Of a stretch of 19,688 nucleotides of DNA, positions 1-9,493 are shown in pieces. The notes beneath the pieces are model-generated. The model was given only the letters and a program-made list of their open reading frames with translations. It did no database searches and was not told the origin of the DNA. Position 1 is the stretch's first letter; each line of letters starts with the position of its first letter. The translations under genes were made by a program, and so were the position numbers. The stretch is from Stramenopiles sp. TOSAG23-3. Its lineage: Eukaryota > Sar. The stretch lies in NCBI GenBank assembly GCA_900128585.1, contig LT642338.1, forward strand, positions 2,655 to 22,342, given 5' to 3'.

Positions 1-343
1 CCGATATCTCACTCATAGATAAATCAATCATTGTACCATCTTCCAAGCAGCGGCTTATTTGTTGTTTAGGTGCTCGTTGTCTGTCTTTTTTAGAACTTTC
101 ACATTAAAGCGCTTATATTTTTGTAAACTTAAAACTTATTACGCATTTCGGTTTTTTATTATTTCAAAACGTATTTAAAATGACTATTTATAAATTTTTA
201 TATATTTTGTTTTTCAGTATTTTTAAAATGATTAATCAAGAGATATTTGCATTTTGGTCTTTTAAAAAATAACAGCCAAATTTTTCTTGTTTTTTATGTC
301 AGAACCGGACGCGTAAATCACCAACCCCCGTTGTTAGTTTACA
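1..343. other. AT-rich 3' flank of SPC25-like gene
   Basis: No coding region is supported. The DNA is AT-rich with T runs. One copy of the AACAGCCAA-TTTTCTTG motif lies at 268-295 on the plus strand. If the gene beyond the left edge runs rightward, this would be a convergent spacer like the two others that hold the motif. Confidence 0.6.
268..295 (+). repeat. Dispersed 3'-flank motif, copy A
   Basis: The sequence AATAACAGCCAA, then a T run, then TTCTTGTTTTT matches copy B at 11661-11684 apart from two extra bases in the A/T centre. The function is unknown. Confidence 0.7.
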
Positions 344-1012
344 CTACACGTCTTTGCACAGCGCTCGAAATTTGCATCTCATCGCTCGTACGAATTCTGA
401 GAAATCGTTGCTTGAATTAAGAGTTGCAAGCAATTCCTCGGTGCCACTAACAGCAGGCGAACAGTCGATCATATTGTACTTATCTGTCTCGTCTACGTGA
501 ATCGAAAAGGAAAAAACTAAGCTGTGGTTTCTAGGATCAACCTGGGTAAAACTCAGCTTTAAACGGTTTGCACCTAACCGCTGAAAATCGAGGCCAAGCC
601 TCTTTTTAAATGCAATAATTCCATACGTCAAATCATTGTTCATTTGATTTGTCTCTTTTGAATGTTGCTGCACTTCCGTGGAAAGGTGCGAAAGCTTTCT
701 TCGAGCCATTTCCTCCTTTGTTCGAAGCTCCGAAAGCCTCTCTGGCATCTCCCGGTATTGCCTTTGCAAATTTTCACTCTCCTCCTCCAATTTCTTCTCC
801 AACGCTTTCACTGTCACTAAATCTCCTTTCATTTTCGTGGCTTCTGTACGGTATGCATCGATTTCATTGCGCAATGCATTCTTTTTATGTCCTGCTTTTT
901 GCATGAAGTTGTTGTGCCCAGCAATTTTTGTGTCCGCGTCTTGTAGCATCGATGCACAAAACTCGTTCAGGCGTCGCTTTGAACGTTCCATATCTCTCTG
1001 TAGCAAATTCAT
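344..1012 (-). CDS. SPC25: SPC25-like subunit of the NDC80 kinetochore complex
   Basis: The 222-residue protein has the two-part build of SPC25. Residues 1-125 are highly charged and heptad-like, predicted coiled coil. Residues about 128-222 form a compact domain with the family pattern: YGIIAFKKRLGLDFQRLG, a strand ending LVFSFSIHVDE, then YNMIDCSP and a last helix NDFSEFVRAMRCKFRAL. In known complexes SPC25 pairs with SPC24 through this RWD-type domain and links NDC80/NUF2 to the inner kinetochore, so the expected site is the centromere in mitosis. The frame opens nine bases earlier at TTG; I use the ATG at 1012. Length is close to the usual 220-235 residues, so it looks complete and intronless. 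It is head to head with the FAM194-type gene. Recognition rests on the C-terminal pattern, because coiled coils alone are not diagnostic. Confidence 0.85.
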   Translation of the reverse strand: MNLLQRDMERSKRRLNEFCASMLQDADTKIAGHNNFMQKAGHKKNALRNEIDAYRTEATKMKGDLVTVKALEKKLEEESENLQRQYREMPERLSELRTKEEMARRKLSHLSTEVQQHSKETNQMNNDLTYGIIAFKKRLGLDFQRLGANRLKLSFTQVDPRNHSLVFSFSIHVDETDKYNMIDCSPAVSGTEELLATLNSSNDFSEFVRAMRCKFRALCKDV

Positions 1013-2487
1013 TACCTCCAAATTTTCTACAAAATCGTTTTAAATTAAGAGTAGAAACAATGAATCAATATTTAACCGCGACTTTTGCACGTCTAGTTTC
1101 TACCATCCAAACAAATACACAATCCAATTTGCCGATATAAGAAAAGAAATGGCATTACATTGTTTGTTGTCTATTACATCATACTCATCGGTTAGTTTTT
1201 TTTGCCTCTTCCTCGAATATTAATTATTATTTTTTTAATAAATAATTACTACTGTAGTATTAATAATTTTTTTTTTCAAAAAAAGAAAAAGAAAAAAAAA
1301 AAAGTGAAGAAGAAGAATGAAATAAAAAAAGAAGCAGCAGTGGTGGAAGCTCAATGTACGTACATTAGTCTAGTATATAATATTATACAATAATAAAATA
1401 ATAATAGACGACTATGAAGAAATAGTGTGAAGAAGTTTTACGGGAGAGAGAAGAAAAAAAGAATTTACTACTGTACGTTGGAGAGAGAGAGAGAGAAATA
1501 GTGAGGCGAAATAAATTAGTACTAATAATTATATTTGTATTTATATGTCCTATATATATTCGTATTCTATATACAATATAGTTGTTTAATAATATAGTGC
1601 ACCTTGTAAAATACTGTAAATTCAAAAACAAATTACAATGAACGACAAAACACCCTCATATTTATATTGATATTTACAGTACAGCGTTCCTGTATTTAAA
1701 TAACGTTAAAACAAATAGTAGGCAGGCCACTACCAGGAGGCTAGGCTACGAGGACTTACTACGAGGATTAGGCTCTCTCTCATCTCAAGTGGATCAAGGC
1801 GGCGACTTGGCTTGGCTTGGCCTTTCTCTCTCCTCTTCTTATTTTATACCCGTTCCGTTGCTGAGGATTTTTTGAGGAAATAAAACGGTTTTTGATCTGT
1901 TTAAAATAAATAACATTAAATAAATATTCTTGAACATTCATTAATGAAGAGTAGAATTAATTAATACATATTTACTAATATTGACTTTTCAAACGCGGTC
2001 GATTCAATTCCAAGAAAAAAAAAGGAAAAAACAAAACAAAACAGAAAAGCACAAAAGGAGCAAAGAGGAGGAGGTGAGATCATTATTCTTCCTTCGGTGA
2101 GGGAGGGTTATTTTCTAAATAAGAAGAGAAGATGACCTCTTTTCTTTTTCTAATAAAATAATAATAAAAAATAAATTGCAACTACAGCAACATTACATGT
2201 ACACACTACTGGGATACCAGGGAGCTAATTTAAAGAGAATCATCATCATCCTTCTTTCTTCTTCTTTCTTCATCATCATCAATCGCCTGGTGGCCGTTTT
2301 TCTTTTTGTTGGCATCTCCTCACTGCTGTTGTTTGGACGCTTTACTTTGGTGGATCTATTAGAACGTGCGAAATTTTTGTACGTAAAGGCAGTAACACAC
2401 TTATATCCAAAAAATATATAGTGTAATATAATTGAAGGAACGGGGTTTGCTTATATCTTACCGCAAGCAATTGGTATCTTGCATATT
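1013..2487. promoter_or_regulatory. Divergent spacer between SPC25-like and FAM194-type genes
   Basis: This 1475-bp spacer should hold both promoters. It contains purine-rich and triplet tracts (1280-1345, 2007-2080), a CAT/CTT tract at 2238-2285, and a GC-richer island near 1715-1870 with short direct repeats. AATATATAG at 2413-2421 could be a TATA-like site about 70 nt before the start at 2488. The open frames here encode only low-complexity peptides, so I call no gene. Confidence 0.5.
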
Positions 2488-4752
2488 ATGTCGAATCCGA
2501 AGAGGGACAACACGAAGGAGTTTGGTTGTATTGACGTTCGCTATGGTAGCGGCAAGTCGGCTTTGTACATAAACAGAGATAATTCAGGTTTTGCGTATTA
2601 TGAAAGTGGCCGAGTTGCGGTGTGTGTCAGTTCGTTGATAAATGGATACCAAGTAAAAAGTTTCTTTTATGCCGATGACCACGCGAAAACGCTCATCGGA
2701 ACAATTGACGAGAACGTGTGCGGTTTCGCGTACGACTTCACAGGCGATGACGAAAAGTATAGGAAAGGGAACCAGTTCCGAGGCCGAAAGTTTCTAATGA
2801 CAGGTTCTGGGTGCATATATACGGATTCAGAGGGAAATATCGTTAAGGAGTGGAAATGGAACCCGAAGGCCCAAGGCGCGGGGACTCCCCCGGACAGACC
2901 AATTGAATTCAATCTGAACGATCAGCTAAAGTTCAAGTTCATTGATAGAAAAAAAATTATTGTGTATTTTCGTGTCCCTTCGGAGGGATTGCAGTACGCA
3001 TTTGACTGTGGAGAAAAGTTGAGAAGGACAAAGACGTACATCGACAATGGGCAGTACAGCAAAGTCATCAAGGGGAAAATTGATCTTACAGTTGAGACCC
3101 CAAGTCTCATCCAGCGATTTGATGAAGAAGAGGCCTTGAACCGGCTGAACAAGTCGAACGTTAGCAGCAAGGATATTAGTGACCCAGAGATAGCGGCTGC
3201 CATGAGAGCCCAGGAGCTGATCACGGAAGAGTACAAGGATAGAATCATCAATCACAAATACGTAACCCCGTACATGGACGCGTGTTGGCACAAAGATGCG
3301 CTAAACAAAACCGTGCGGGAGGTTCCAAAAATTTCGGAAACGGGAACAGAAATCGGACCGAAACCAGAAGATCCAACAGCAGGTATATATTGTCTGGGCA
3401 GCACGCAGCGACAAGATGCCAGCATCAAGCCAAGCGCTGGCACGTTGAGAAAGAAAAACATAGTCGAGGAGGGCGAGTTGGAGACTTCAAAACGTTTACA
3501 TAAGGAGAACCCAAAGTTGCCAAGGCCATTTGTGCTACGAGCTGCCAGCGGGAGGTATACTCGAGACATGCCTGTTGAAGTGGAATTGGACATTTCAGTC
3601 CCATTGGAACCTGTCACCCCCAAGACTTTTGATTCGTACGTCAAGGAAATAGCAGCCCCAGACCAGCTTTGTGTCATTTTGTGCTATCGCGCAGACACGC
3701 AAGAGCACGTTTGGGCAGACCAGCTGTTTCAGTATGTCCTAGGGTCTGTGGTAACGGCCGGATCAAAGCCTGGAAAGCGCATTCGGAGGGAGAAGGATTT
3801 AGGGAAAATTTTATACCGGATGGGAAAATTTGACATGGCACAATCTCGGCTTTTGGTCAAGCGTTACAACGTCAAGTCTTTGCCGTGTTACTTGGCCTTT
3901 TACGATGGGAAGCTAGTCTGTTCGAATGCTTTAGGCGCAAAGGCGATTGCTTTGACCAAGTCTGACGATAGTCCTAGAACGTTGCTATACGAACCTAACT
4001 TTACAGATCAGATTAAAACGGAGAAAATACTTAAAAAACTAAGGTACGAGTGGGACCTTTCCTTGACGTCTGCTGCGGGAGTGGCACGAGCCAAGGACCT
4101 GGCGGACTCTGGGCGGCATCTTGGAGCCGACCGCCAAGATGAGTATGCGTTTTCGTTAGTACTAGTAAATAACGAAATGGTCACCGCAGAAGACGTTAAA
4201 ACCCTAAAGTCCTTCATATCTCGGACGGGAGTCGCTGGCCCTACAAAATCAGGAGCGTTGTTTTGTTCGATGGTAAAAATGGGAACTGTTCCTCTGGCGA
4301 AGCTGCCTCTGGACTTGTCTCTCGCCCCAGAGCAGCAAGGTTATACTGCACCAATTGCGTGTCCTCGTACTGGCATAGTCCTGGGCGCTTCTGCCGAGCA
4401 TTTGTGCCATGATACTTGTACTACGGCGGTAGTAAAAGACATTCGACGTGGAACGTTAGACGCAATGAGCAAGCAAGTACAGATTATCAAACAAAAGGCG
4501 ATGGATGCCGCTGTAGCAGCCCGGAGCAAAGCAGCTGGTACCGAGGCCCCGCGCGAAGAAGTAGATGGGAGGCACATGGGGCACACTAAGACAGATCTTT
4601 TGCAAGAGTTTGCTGAAGCTCTAGCTAAAGGAAGGCGGGGCCAATTTCAGAAAAAGGACTTTAAATATGGTCTCAAGCTAACCACTTCAACTACTAATTT
4701 TCGTGGCCAGGTTCTGGGAGAAAAATATAGAAAAAGAAGAGCACAACGATAA
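2488..4752 (+). CDS. FAM194 (ERICH6-type) protein with degenerate thioredoxin-like domain
   Basis: The protein is 754 residues from the ATG at 2488; the frame opens nine bases earlier at TTG. Residues about 10-190 look like the FAM194 domain of ERICH6/C3orf20 proteins: FGCIDVRYGSGKSALYINRDNSG, then FYADD and GFAYDFTGDDEKY, a run of beta strands ending in WKWNPKAQ. Residues about 385-500 look like a thioredoxin fold. The strand CVILCYRA and the later NVKSLPCYLAFYDGKLV match the first core strand and the cis-proline region, but the WCGPC position reads RADTQEHVW, so no redox pair is present. Residues about 517-600 weakly resemble a response-regulator fold without its phospho-acceptor pattern. 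The basic C-terminus ends KYRKRRAQR. FAM194 proteins occur mainly in ciliated lineages, so an axonemal or ciliary scaffold role is inferred. The gene appears intronless and converges on the TMTC-like gene. Confidence 0.65.
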   Translation: MSNPKRDNTKEFGCIDVRYGSGKSALYINRDNSGFAYYESGRVAVCVSSLINGYQVKSFFYADDHAKTLIGTIDENVCGFAYDFTGDDEKYRKGNQFRGRKFLMTGSGCIYTDSEGNIVKEWKWNPKAQGAGTPPDRPIEFNLNDQLKFKFIDRKKIIVYFRVPSEGLQYAFDCGEKLRRTKTYIDNGQYSKVIKGKIDLTVETPSLIQRFDEEEALNRLNKSNVSSKDISDPEIAAAMRAQELITEEYKDRIINHKYVTPYMDACWHKDALNKTVREVPKISETGTEIGPKPEDPTAGIYCLGSTQRQDASIKPSAGTLRKKNIVEEGELETSKRLHKENPKLPRPFVLRAASGRYTRDMPVEVELDISVPLEPVTPKTFDSYVKEIAAPDQLCVILCYRADTQEHVWADQLFQYVLGSVVTAGSKPGKRIRREKDLGKILYRMGKFDMAQSRLLVKRYNVKSLPCYLAFYDGKLVCSNALGAKAIALTKSDDSPRTLLYEPNFTDQIKTEKILKKLRYEWDLSLTSAAGVARAKDLADSGRHLGADRQDEYAFSLVLVNNEMVTAEDVKTLKSFISRTGVAGPTKSGALFCSMVKMGTVPLAKLPLDLSLAPEQQGYTAPIACPRTGIVLGASAEHLCHDTCTTAVVKDIRRGTLDAMSKQVQIIKQKAMDAAVAARSKAAGTEAPREEVDGRHMGHTKTDLLQEFAEALAKGRRGQFQKKDFKYGLKLTTSTTNFRGQVLGEKYRKRRAQR

Positions 4753-4823
4753 ACATATGATAAGAGAGTTGAATCTCTCGCCCATTAATTTGTGTGTCGC
4801 GAGACTGGTTTGCGCCATGTGTG

Positions 4824-4881
4824 TATGATAGGTTTAAAAACAAGAAAATTGGCTATGATAGGTTTAAAAACAAGAAAATTG
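4824..4881 (-). repeat. 30-bp tandem repeat, two copies
   Basis: Copies at 4824-4853 and 4854-4881 share TATGATAGGTTTAAAAACAA followed by GAAAATTG. Read on the minus strand each contains CAATTTTCTTGTTTTTAAAC, the core of the motif also seen at 268-295 and 11661-11684. A third, diverged copy lies at 5166-5196. Confidence 0.9.
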
Positions 4882-4968
4882 TTATGAGTGCTGGAAAAAC
4901 ATCTTTTTTAAAAAAACAAAATATATAGTATATTTTAAGATCTTAAATATGTACCATAATAACTGGCT

Positions 4969-4980
4969 GGCTGTTATTTT
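4969..4980 (-). repeat. Partial copy of the 3'-flank motif
   Basis: On the minus strand this reads AAAATAACAGCC, the left half of copies A and B. It sits in the same spacer as the tandem repeat, which supplies the right half. At 12 bp it could be chance. Confidence 0.4.
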
Positions 4981-5044
4981 ACGTGTAGATGATTTAAAGT
5001 TTATGCCTGGGTTCGGTACCGATACCTACCGTACCTGGTATTGT

Positions 5045-5087
5045 CTGTGGATCCGTAAACTTACCTGTACATGCACCTGTGGATCCG
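5045..5087 (+). repeat. Direct repeat of CTGTGGATCCG beside a GGTACC tract
   Basis: Exact 11-bp copies lie at 5045-5055 and 5077-5087. Just left, 5014-5040 is rich in GGTACC and TACCTGGTA words like those near 15 kb. The segment is more GC-rich than the DNA around it. Confidence 0.75.
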
Positions 5088-5165
5088 AAACCACCGAAGA
5101 ATCCAATTCTCCCACCTTTTAAAAGGAAGAGAAAAATATTGCATATGTCATATTTACAATATTTT

Positions 5166-5196
5166 TTAAAACAACAAGAGAAAATTGGCTATGATA
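5166..5196 (-). repeat. Diverged third copy of the 30-bp repeat
   Basis: The segment keeps GAAAATTGGCTATGATA at its right end, identical to the junction of the two tandem copies at 4824-4881. It differs by a few bases in the A-rich half. It lies 50-80 nt beyond the stop of the TMTC-like gene, on the same strand. Confidence 0.75.
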
Positions 5197-5245
5197 TTAC
5201 AATATTTTTTATCATATGTAATGTATTCCGTAAATGCATGCGTGT

Positions 5246-7695
5246 TCAATTGCTTTGGCAATTTTTCAGTATAATATTTCCTTTCTTGTGGGATGGATCC
5301 AGCTTTATGGTTCGAAGAGCCCATCTTGATGCCTCAGTGCAATCATTTTTGTGCTTATAGTATATGATCGCGATGTTTGAAAGTGCATCCGTTGCCGGTG
5401 GGCCCAGTTCTAGACTTCTTTTGTACATAACGACTGCTTCCTCGTATTTTTTCAGTTTGTTGTACACATTTCCCGCGTTGAAGGCCGCGTCGGCATTGCT
5501 CGGGTTGTTAGAAAGTTCTGTGAATAACATATCTAGCTTTTTGTCTAGTTTCACCTCGAACCTTGCCATTTTCTCGTTAATCACCGGCAAAAGTGGATTT
5601 AAAAGATACGCTTTTTGAAAGCATTCATAAGCTGTAAAAATACCATTGGGGTTACCGTTTGCTTGCACAGCATTACCGTATGCCAACCAGTATTCTGCAC
5701 TCTTAAGGACACGCTTACTATCTGATTTTGAACTTCGCATCCCATAAGCTTCCTTGTACGACGACAGGTCTGCTGCTAGGTATGCTTTTTCATACCAGTG
5801 AAGTGCAGACATGGACTCTTCAAGGCCATCATACGATATAGCAACATTCGCCATCGCCTCGGGCATTTTAGGATCAATTTCCAGGGCTTTTTTTCCAGAA
5901 ATCAGGGCTTCCTTGTATCGTTTCATTTCCAGCAATAAATTCGCCTTGTTGTTATACGCAGAAGCGGAACGGTTGAACAAAGCGATTGCATCGTTATGAA
6001 GCAGCAGTGATTTTTCTAAGTTATCAAATTCTCGGTATGCATCCGCAAGATTTAAAGTAATTTCCGTGCCGTAAGCAGCCTGCTTGGGTTTTTCGAAACT
6101 CAAGCGATCAAATACATATTGATGCGCATGATCCCACAAACGTATTGAATTTTCCCAAGGTTTTTGAGCTTCGTGGCAACTCACAATTAATCTCACACAA
6201 ATGAAACAATAGAGTCCCCCAAAAATGTAAGATATAAATCTGTATCTATTTTTACGTGACTGGGAAAATGTTACTATATTGTCAAAGAGTGCCGCAAGAC
6301 AGGGTGCTATCACAATCGCGCTTGATATGTACAAATACCTGTCCGCACCGACCGTCACTTTTTAGTTCAAAAGATAGACGTTTCTTTTGTTAGATCGCTT
6401 AATGTTGGAATATTTTGCATTGGCTGAAGGGTGTACTTACAATAACCATGCTGGATTAATCCCATGACTGGCAGCATCACAAGCGTATATTGAAGCCAGT
6501 GGTTATACGCAGAGAAAAGAATGCCGAAAGGTTCAACGGAAGGTCCAGTGCGTAATAACATTGCCCGAACACTGCAAAATGTGAGGAGCGTAAACGCTAT
6601 TATTGAGGCAGTAAATTCCGTGGACCAGAGAGAAAACTCCGAATTTGGCAAAGGATAAACAATATTTGGCTCACTAAAAACGAGTGTTCTGTATAAATAC
6701 CAAAACAAGCTATAACATGCGCGAGCAACTCTTTGTGGTGTTGTAAGGCCATGAGACTCAGAGACTACGTTTGCTTTGTATGCAATTAAAAAAGCTGCCA
6801 CAGTGATGATAATTTCGTAGACATGGCTTTTCAATGAATAGAAAACTCGCTCCTTGAAAACTTTTGCACCTGAATCCGGTGGTTTTTGACGGCCGTTTCT
6901 GTATTTAGATTTGCCTGCCTTTCCTAATGCGTAGGGACACTTAAGAAACGAGCGAAACAAAAAATACGGCAGTAATCCAATCGCAGGACTTTTGCTCGTC
7001 ACAGCAAGAACAAAAAAGATGGCTCGTTTTTTACCATTACCTTCAAAGACTTTCACGCTTTGCAAGCAAAAAAAACACGAAAGCACGTCTAAGAAATATG
7101 TGATGCATGTTAGTCGGCAGGTGAAACATAGAAATATCAAGCCAAATAGCAAAACTTACAAGGAAGGCATGATGCCCAACAGACGGGTTCCACCCTCAAG
7201 GGATGGCTGTGACAACAATAATACAAGTTCTGTCAGAGATAATTTCGTTGAAGGTGCAACTTCGAAAAACACTTACACGGCGAATATTAAAGATGCCAAG
7301 AATTTCGATAATGGAAAACCAGGGCAGATATCAAAAACCGCCAAAGAATTCAAACAATGCAGACATAGACTAAATGCTATGAACGGCTGCGGTGAAATGG
7401 GGTCTTCGGGGGCACTGCCTAACACCAATCTTCCAGCACTGACAATTGTTAACTTCGTGATTATTGCTGTTGGCTCGTAGACTCCTAATAAAGTCCCATC
7501 ACTTATAGCCCACAACATGGAAGCTTTTGACAGGCCCCTTTTGATTACATCGTTTTGCCTGTAGTTTTCATTATCATCCCAGGAGACGAAATCGTGCCGT
7601 AAAACTGAATGAAAGGCAATCGCTATTAGAAAGACAAGCAAACCCTTACAAAAGCCATTATGCAAATTACCAACGCCAAAAAAATTGTTCATCAT
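5246..7695 (-). CDS. TMTC-like polytopic membrane protein with TPR repeats, four exons
   Basis: Three open frames join into one gene. Exons are 7695-7277, 7206-7160, 7088-6441 and 6357-5246, total 2226 nt, 741 residues plus stop. All three introns start GTAAGT, end AG, and keep frame. Features: hydrophobic segment near residues 17-32; luminal acidic motif FVSWDDNENY (D40, D41); HPLRVEPVCWASCLPY built across exons 1-3 (residues 141-156); several membrane helices; LPVMGLIQHG joined to LTVGADRYLYISS across the last intron; then TPR repeats from about residue 480 to the end, such as AEANVAISYDGL-like and AAFNAGNVYNKLKKYEEAV units. This order is that of TMTC/GT-C-like proteins, which in animals act in ER protein O-mannosylation; the substrate here is unknown. 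An upstream TTG frame extension exists, but ATG 7695 sits just before the first hydrophobic stretch. It may be a TPR protein of the wider GT-C superfamily, not a strict TMTC orthologue. Confidence 0.8.
6358..6440 (-). other. Intron 3 of the TMTC-like gene (83 nt)
   Basis: The donor is GTAAGT after TTATT; the acceptor is CTAAAAAG. A GATCTAAC branch-like site is present. Unspliced, the frame hits TGA before the ADRY motif. Spliced, it joins LPVMGLIQHGY to LTVGADRYLY, the expected family order. Confidence 0.85.
7089..7159 (-). other. Intron 2 of the TMTC-like gene (71 nt)
   Basis: The donor is GTAAGT and the acceptor TTTCTTAG. A GACTAAC branch-like site lies about 25 nt before the 3' end. The splice joins T to AC, giving tyrosine in the motif CLPYVLSCFF. 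Reading through would put unrelated residues into a conserved segment. Confidence 0.8.
7207..7276 (-). other. Intron 1 of the TMTC-like gene (70 nt)
   Basis: The donor is GTAAGT after codon fragment GT, and the acceptor is GTCACAG. The reading frame would otherwise end at the TAA inside the donor. Splicing makes GTC and restores the family motif F-A-V-H-P. A CTGAC branch-like site lies about 26 nt before the acceptor. Confidence 0.85.
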
Positions 7696-8638
7696 GAGCG
7701 ATTTTTCTTGGTATACTATTGATTGACTGCAAGGGAAACCAGCAAACAATTTTATAAACAATACAAACGATCGAAACGCTTCCCAAAGTATTGAAATACG
7801 TTTGTTCTTTGTCGTTTTAAGCAACGTTTGTATTTGACCCTGCAATTCATTCTTTTTTATTCATTCGCTCTATCTGGTTGTTTCTTTTAGTTCTCAACGC
7901 CACTCTTATTAATTGTAATAATTATTTATTTGATTGACAGACATAGCTATATAGACTTTCTTCTTCTTATATATTTATTTATTATACTACTCTTCCTTCA
8001 TCTACTCTAAATCATACTGTTGGCCAATTATAAAGATTATAAGAGATTATTAACAGAGGGTACACCAGGTATTATAAAAAAACCGAACCACCGCGGTTGT
8101 AATAAATATTATTTTTGAATAGAATAATAGAAGAATAATAATAATATAAATAAATATTTATTATATAATTAATAATATATTTTTGAATTCGCCTTCTCAC
8201 TTGACTCTTCTTCTCCTTTTCTTCTTCCTTCTTCTTCATCATGTCATCTGTCTTCTCACTACTCATTTTTCAATAAAAAAAAACGAACTGGTAATTTATT
8301 TTTTAATAAAAAAATATTATTATTTTTAATGTTGTTATTAATAGTCGTTCTTCTTTCTTATTATTATTATTAGGACTATATTATTATTTATTATTTTTTT
8401 AAATATTATTACTGTATACTGCGGAAGAGGTGCTTCACATTTCCCACGAACAAAATATCTGTCTACAAAAATTATGTGGTCTTGCGAAATGATTCACCAA
8501 GAGCAAAAAGTACACCCTTGAAGAATAATTGTAATCGTCCAACTCCGTAGCTGAAACCGTCATCAAATTTGGAGTGATATTGTAATATATTAATTCAAGT
8601 GTACAGCTGAAGTGGAGCAGGGCTTTTTTTTAGGGCCA
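7696..8638. promoter_or_regulatory. Divergent spacer between TMTC-like and hydroxylase genes
   Basis: This 943-bp AT-rich spacer should hold both promoters. CTT triplets at 7957-7966 lie about 265 nt above the TMTC-like start. TTA triplets at 8358-8396 lie about 260 nt above the hydroxylase start. A long pyrimidine tract spans 8203-8240. The short open frames here give only low-complexity peptides. Confidence 0.5.
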
Positions 8639-9493
8639 ATGAACCCTTTGCTTTTTGCAGCGGTCGTCGGTTTTTGTGTTCTTCGACGGGATAAAAGGAA
8701 ATTATGTATTAGAAAAAAATTTGAAGTGTCTCCTGAAAAATTACGTAAGTTTAAAAAGAACGGATATGTAGTAATAGACAGTGCCATATCACAACATCTT
8801 TTAGCGGCCTGCGCTAGAGAGGCCGAGCTGCTTCGAAACGACATGAAGCCGGGGAAAATCTCCCGTGGACTTGACTTAGAGGATGGACAAACCGCTGTTT
8901 CGGTTGTTCGATCAGACAAAATGCTTTGGTTGAAAAACCAAAGTTCCTCGAGAACTGCAGCACTGTATTTGGTACAACAAAAGTTGGATAATCTCAGAAT
9001 GGAATTGAACAAAACAATATTGAGTAGTTTCGAAACTTCTACAGACAAGTGTGCCTTTATGTTGGCAGTATACCCAGGCGAAGGAAAAGGTTATAAACGA
9101 CATAAAGACGCGACTGAAAACGGAGGCAGAAAATTGACTGCTATTGTGTACCTTAATAGCGACTGGGATAAGCGATTCGGGGGCTGCCTTCGAATTTGGG
9201 GCAAGAATGCAAGTGGCCCGGCGCCAGATACGATAGAACCAGTAGGAGGCCGACTTGTAATATTTTTTTCTAACTTATGGCACGAAGTGCTTCCACTTCA
9301 TTACAATTTTCACCGCACTGCACTTTCGGCATTCTTTATAAATAAACAGGATCTTGCAAAAGAAATATTGGGCGAAGAAAGAACTGTTCAGGAAGAAAAG
9401 GAGAGAAATCGTGCAGAATTTCTTGAAATGGTTGCCAAAAAAATAGCCCTTCGAAAATTATTGGGGAAGAAGAAGAGAGAGAGAAAAAAGTAA
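8639..9493 (+). CDS. PHD/EGLN-like prolyl hydroxylase (2-oxoglutarate, Fe(II)) with N-terminal anchor
   Basis: The 284-residue protein carries the full double-stranded beta-helix site. The iron ligands are H155 and D157 in YKRHKDAT and H215 in LWHEVLP, and R226 in HRTALSAFF is placed to bind 2-oxoglutarate. YLNSDWDKRFGGCLRIW and EPVGGRLVIFFS follow the pattern of the PHD/EGLN and bacterial or protist PHD-like group better than collagen-type P4H. These enzymes hydroxylate prolines, for example in HIF-alpha, elongation factor Tu or SKP1; the target here cannot be read. Residues 1-16 are hydrophobic (MNPLLFAAVVGFCVL) followed by RRDKRK, like a signal anchor, and the tail after about residue 245 is rich in K, R and E. 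The longest frame opens at GTG 8612; ATG 8639 is preferred. It is head to head with the TMTC-like gene. Confidence 0.85.
   Translation: MNPLLFAAVVGFCVLRRDKRKLCIRKKFEVSPEKLRKFKKNGYVVIDSAISQHLLAACAREAELLRNDMKPGKISRGLDLEDGQTAVSVVRSDKMLWLKNQSSSRTAALYLVQQKLDNLRMELNKTILSSFETSTDKCAFMLAVYPGEGKGYKRHKDATENGGRKLTAIVYLNSDWDKRFGGCLRIWGKNASGPAPDTIEPVGGRLVIFFSNLWHEVLPLHYNFHRTALSAFFINKQDLAKEILGEERTVQEEKERNRAEFLEMVAKKIALRKLLGKKKRERKK

Larger units (their letters stand above)
4753..5245. other. Convergent spacer with tandem and dispersed repeats
   Basis: This 493-bp region lies between two gene ends. It holds a 30-bp tandem repeat, a diverged third copy, a GGTACC tract and a repeated CTGTGGATCCG. No coding region is supported. 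It should contain the polyadenylation signals of both neighbouring genes. Confidence 0.6.

Noticed and set aside
1202-1393. 63-codon open frame in the divergent spacer
   Set aside because: It is low complexity (K run from an A-rich tract), matches no domain, and is better explained as promoter-region simple sequence.
2176-2421. 81-codon open frame upstream of the FAM194-type gene, with hydrophobic residues
   Set aside because: It starts at a non-ATG codon, and its hydrophobic look comes from CAT/CTT/TTC repeats. No conserved motif is present.
4824-4881. CRISPR-like direct repeats
   Set aside because: There are only two adjacent copies with no spacers, in a eukaryotic gene spacer.
6358-6440. 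Possible frameshift or pseudogene between the two large TMTC-like frames
   Set aside because: A standard 83-nt intron with GTAAGT donor, branch-like CTAAC and AG acceptor restores both frame and conserved order, so decay is not needed.
6992-7480. Plus-strand open frame of 162 codons across the TMTC-like introns
   Set aside because: It lies opposite well-supported exons and introns, has no recognisable motif, and depends on the reverse complement of conserved TMTC-like coding sequence.
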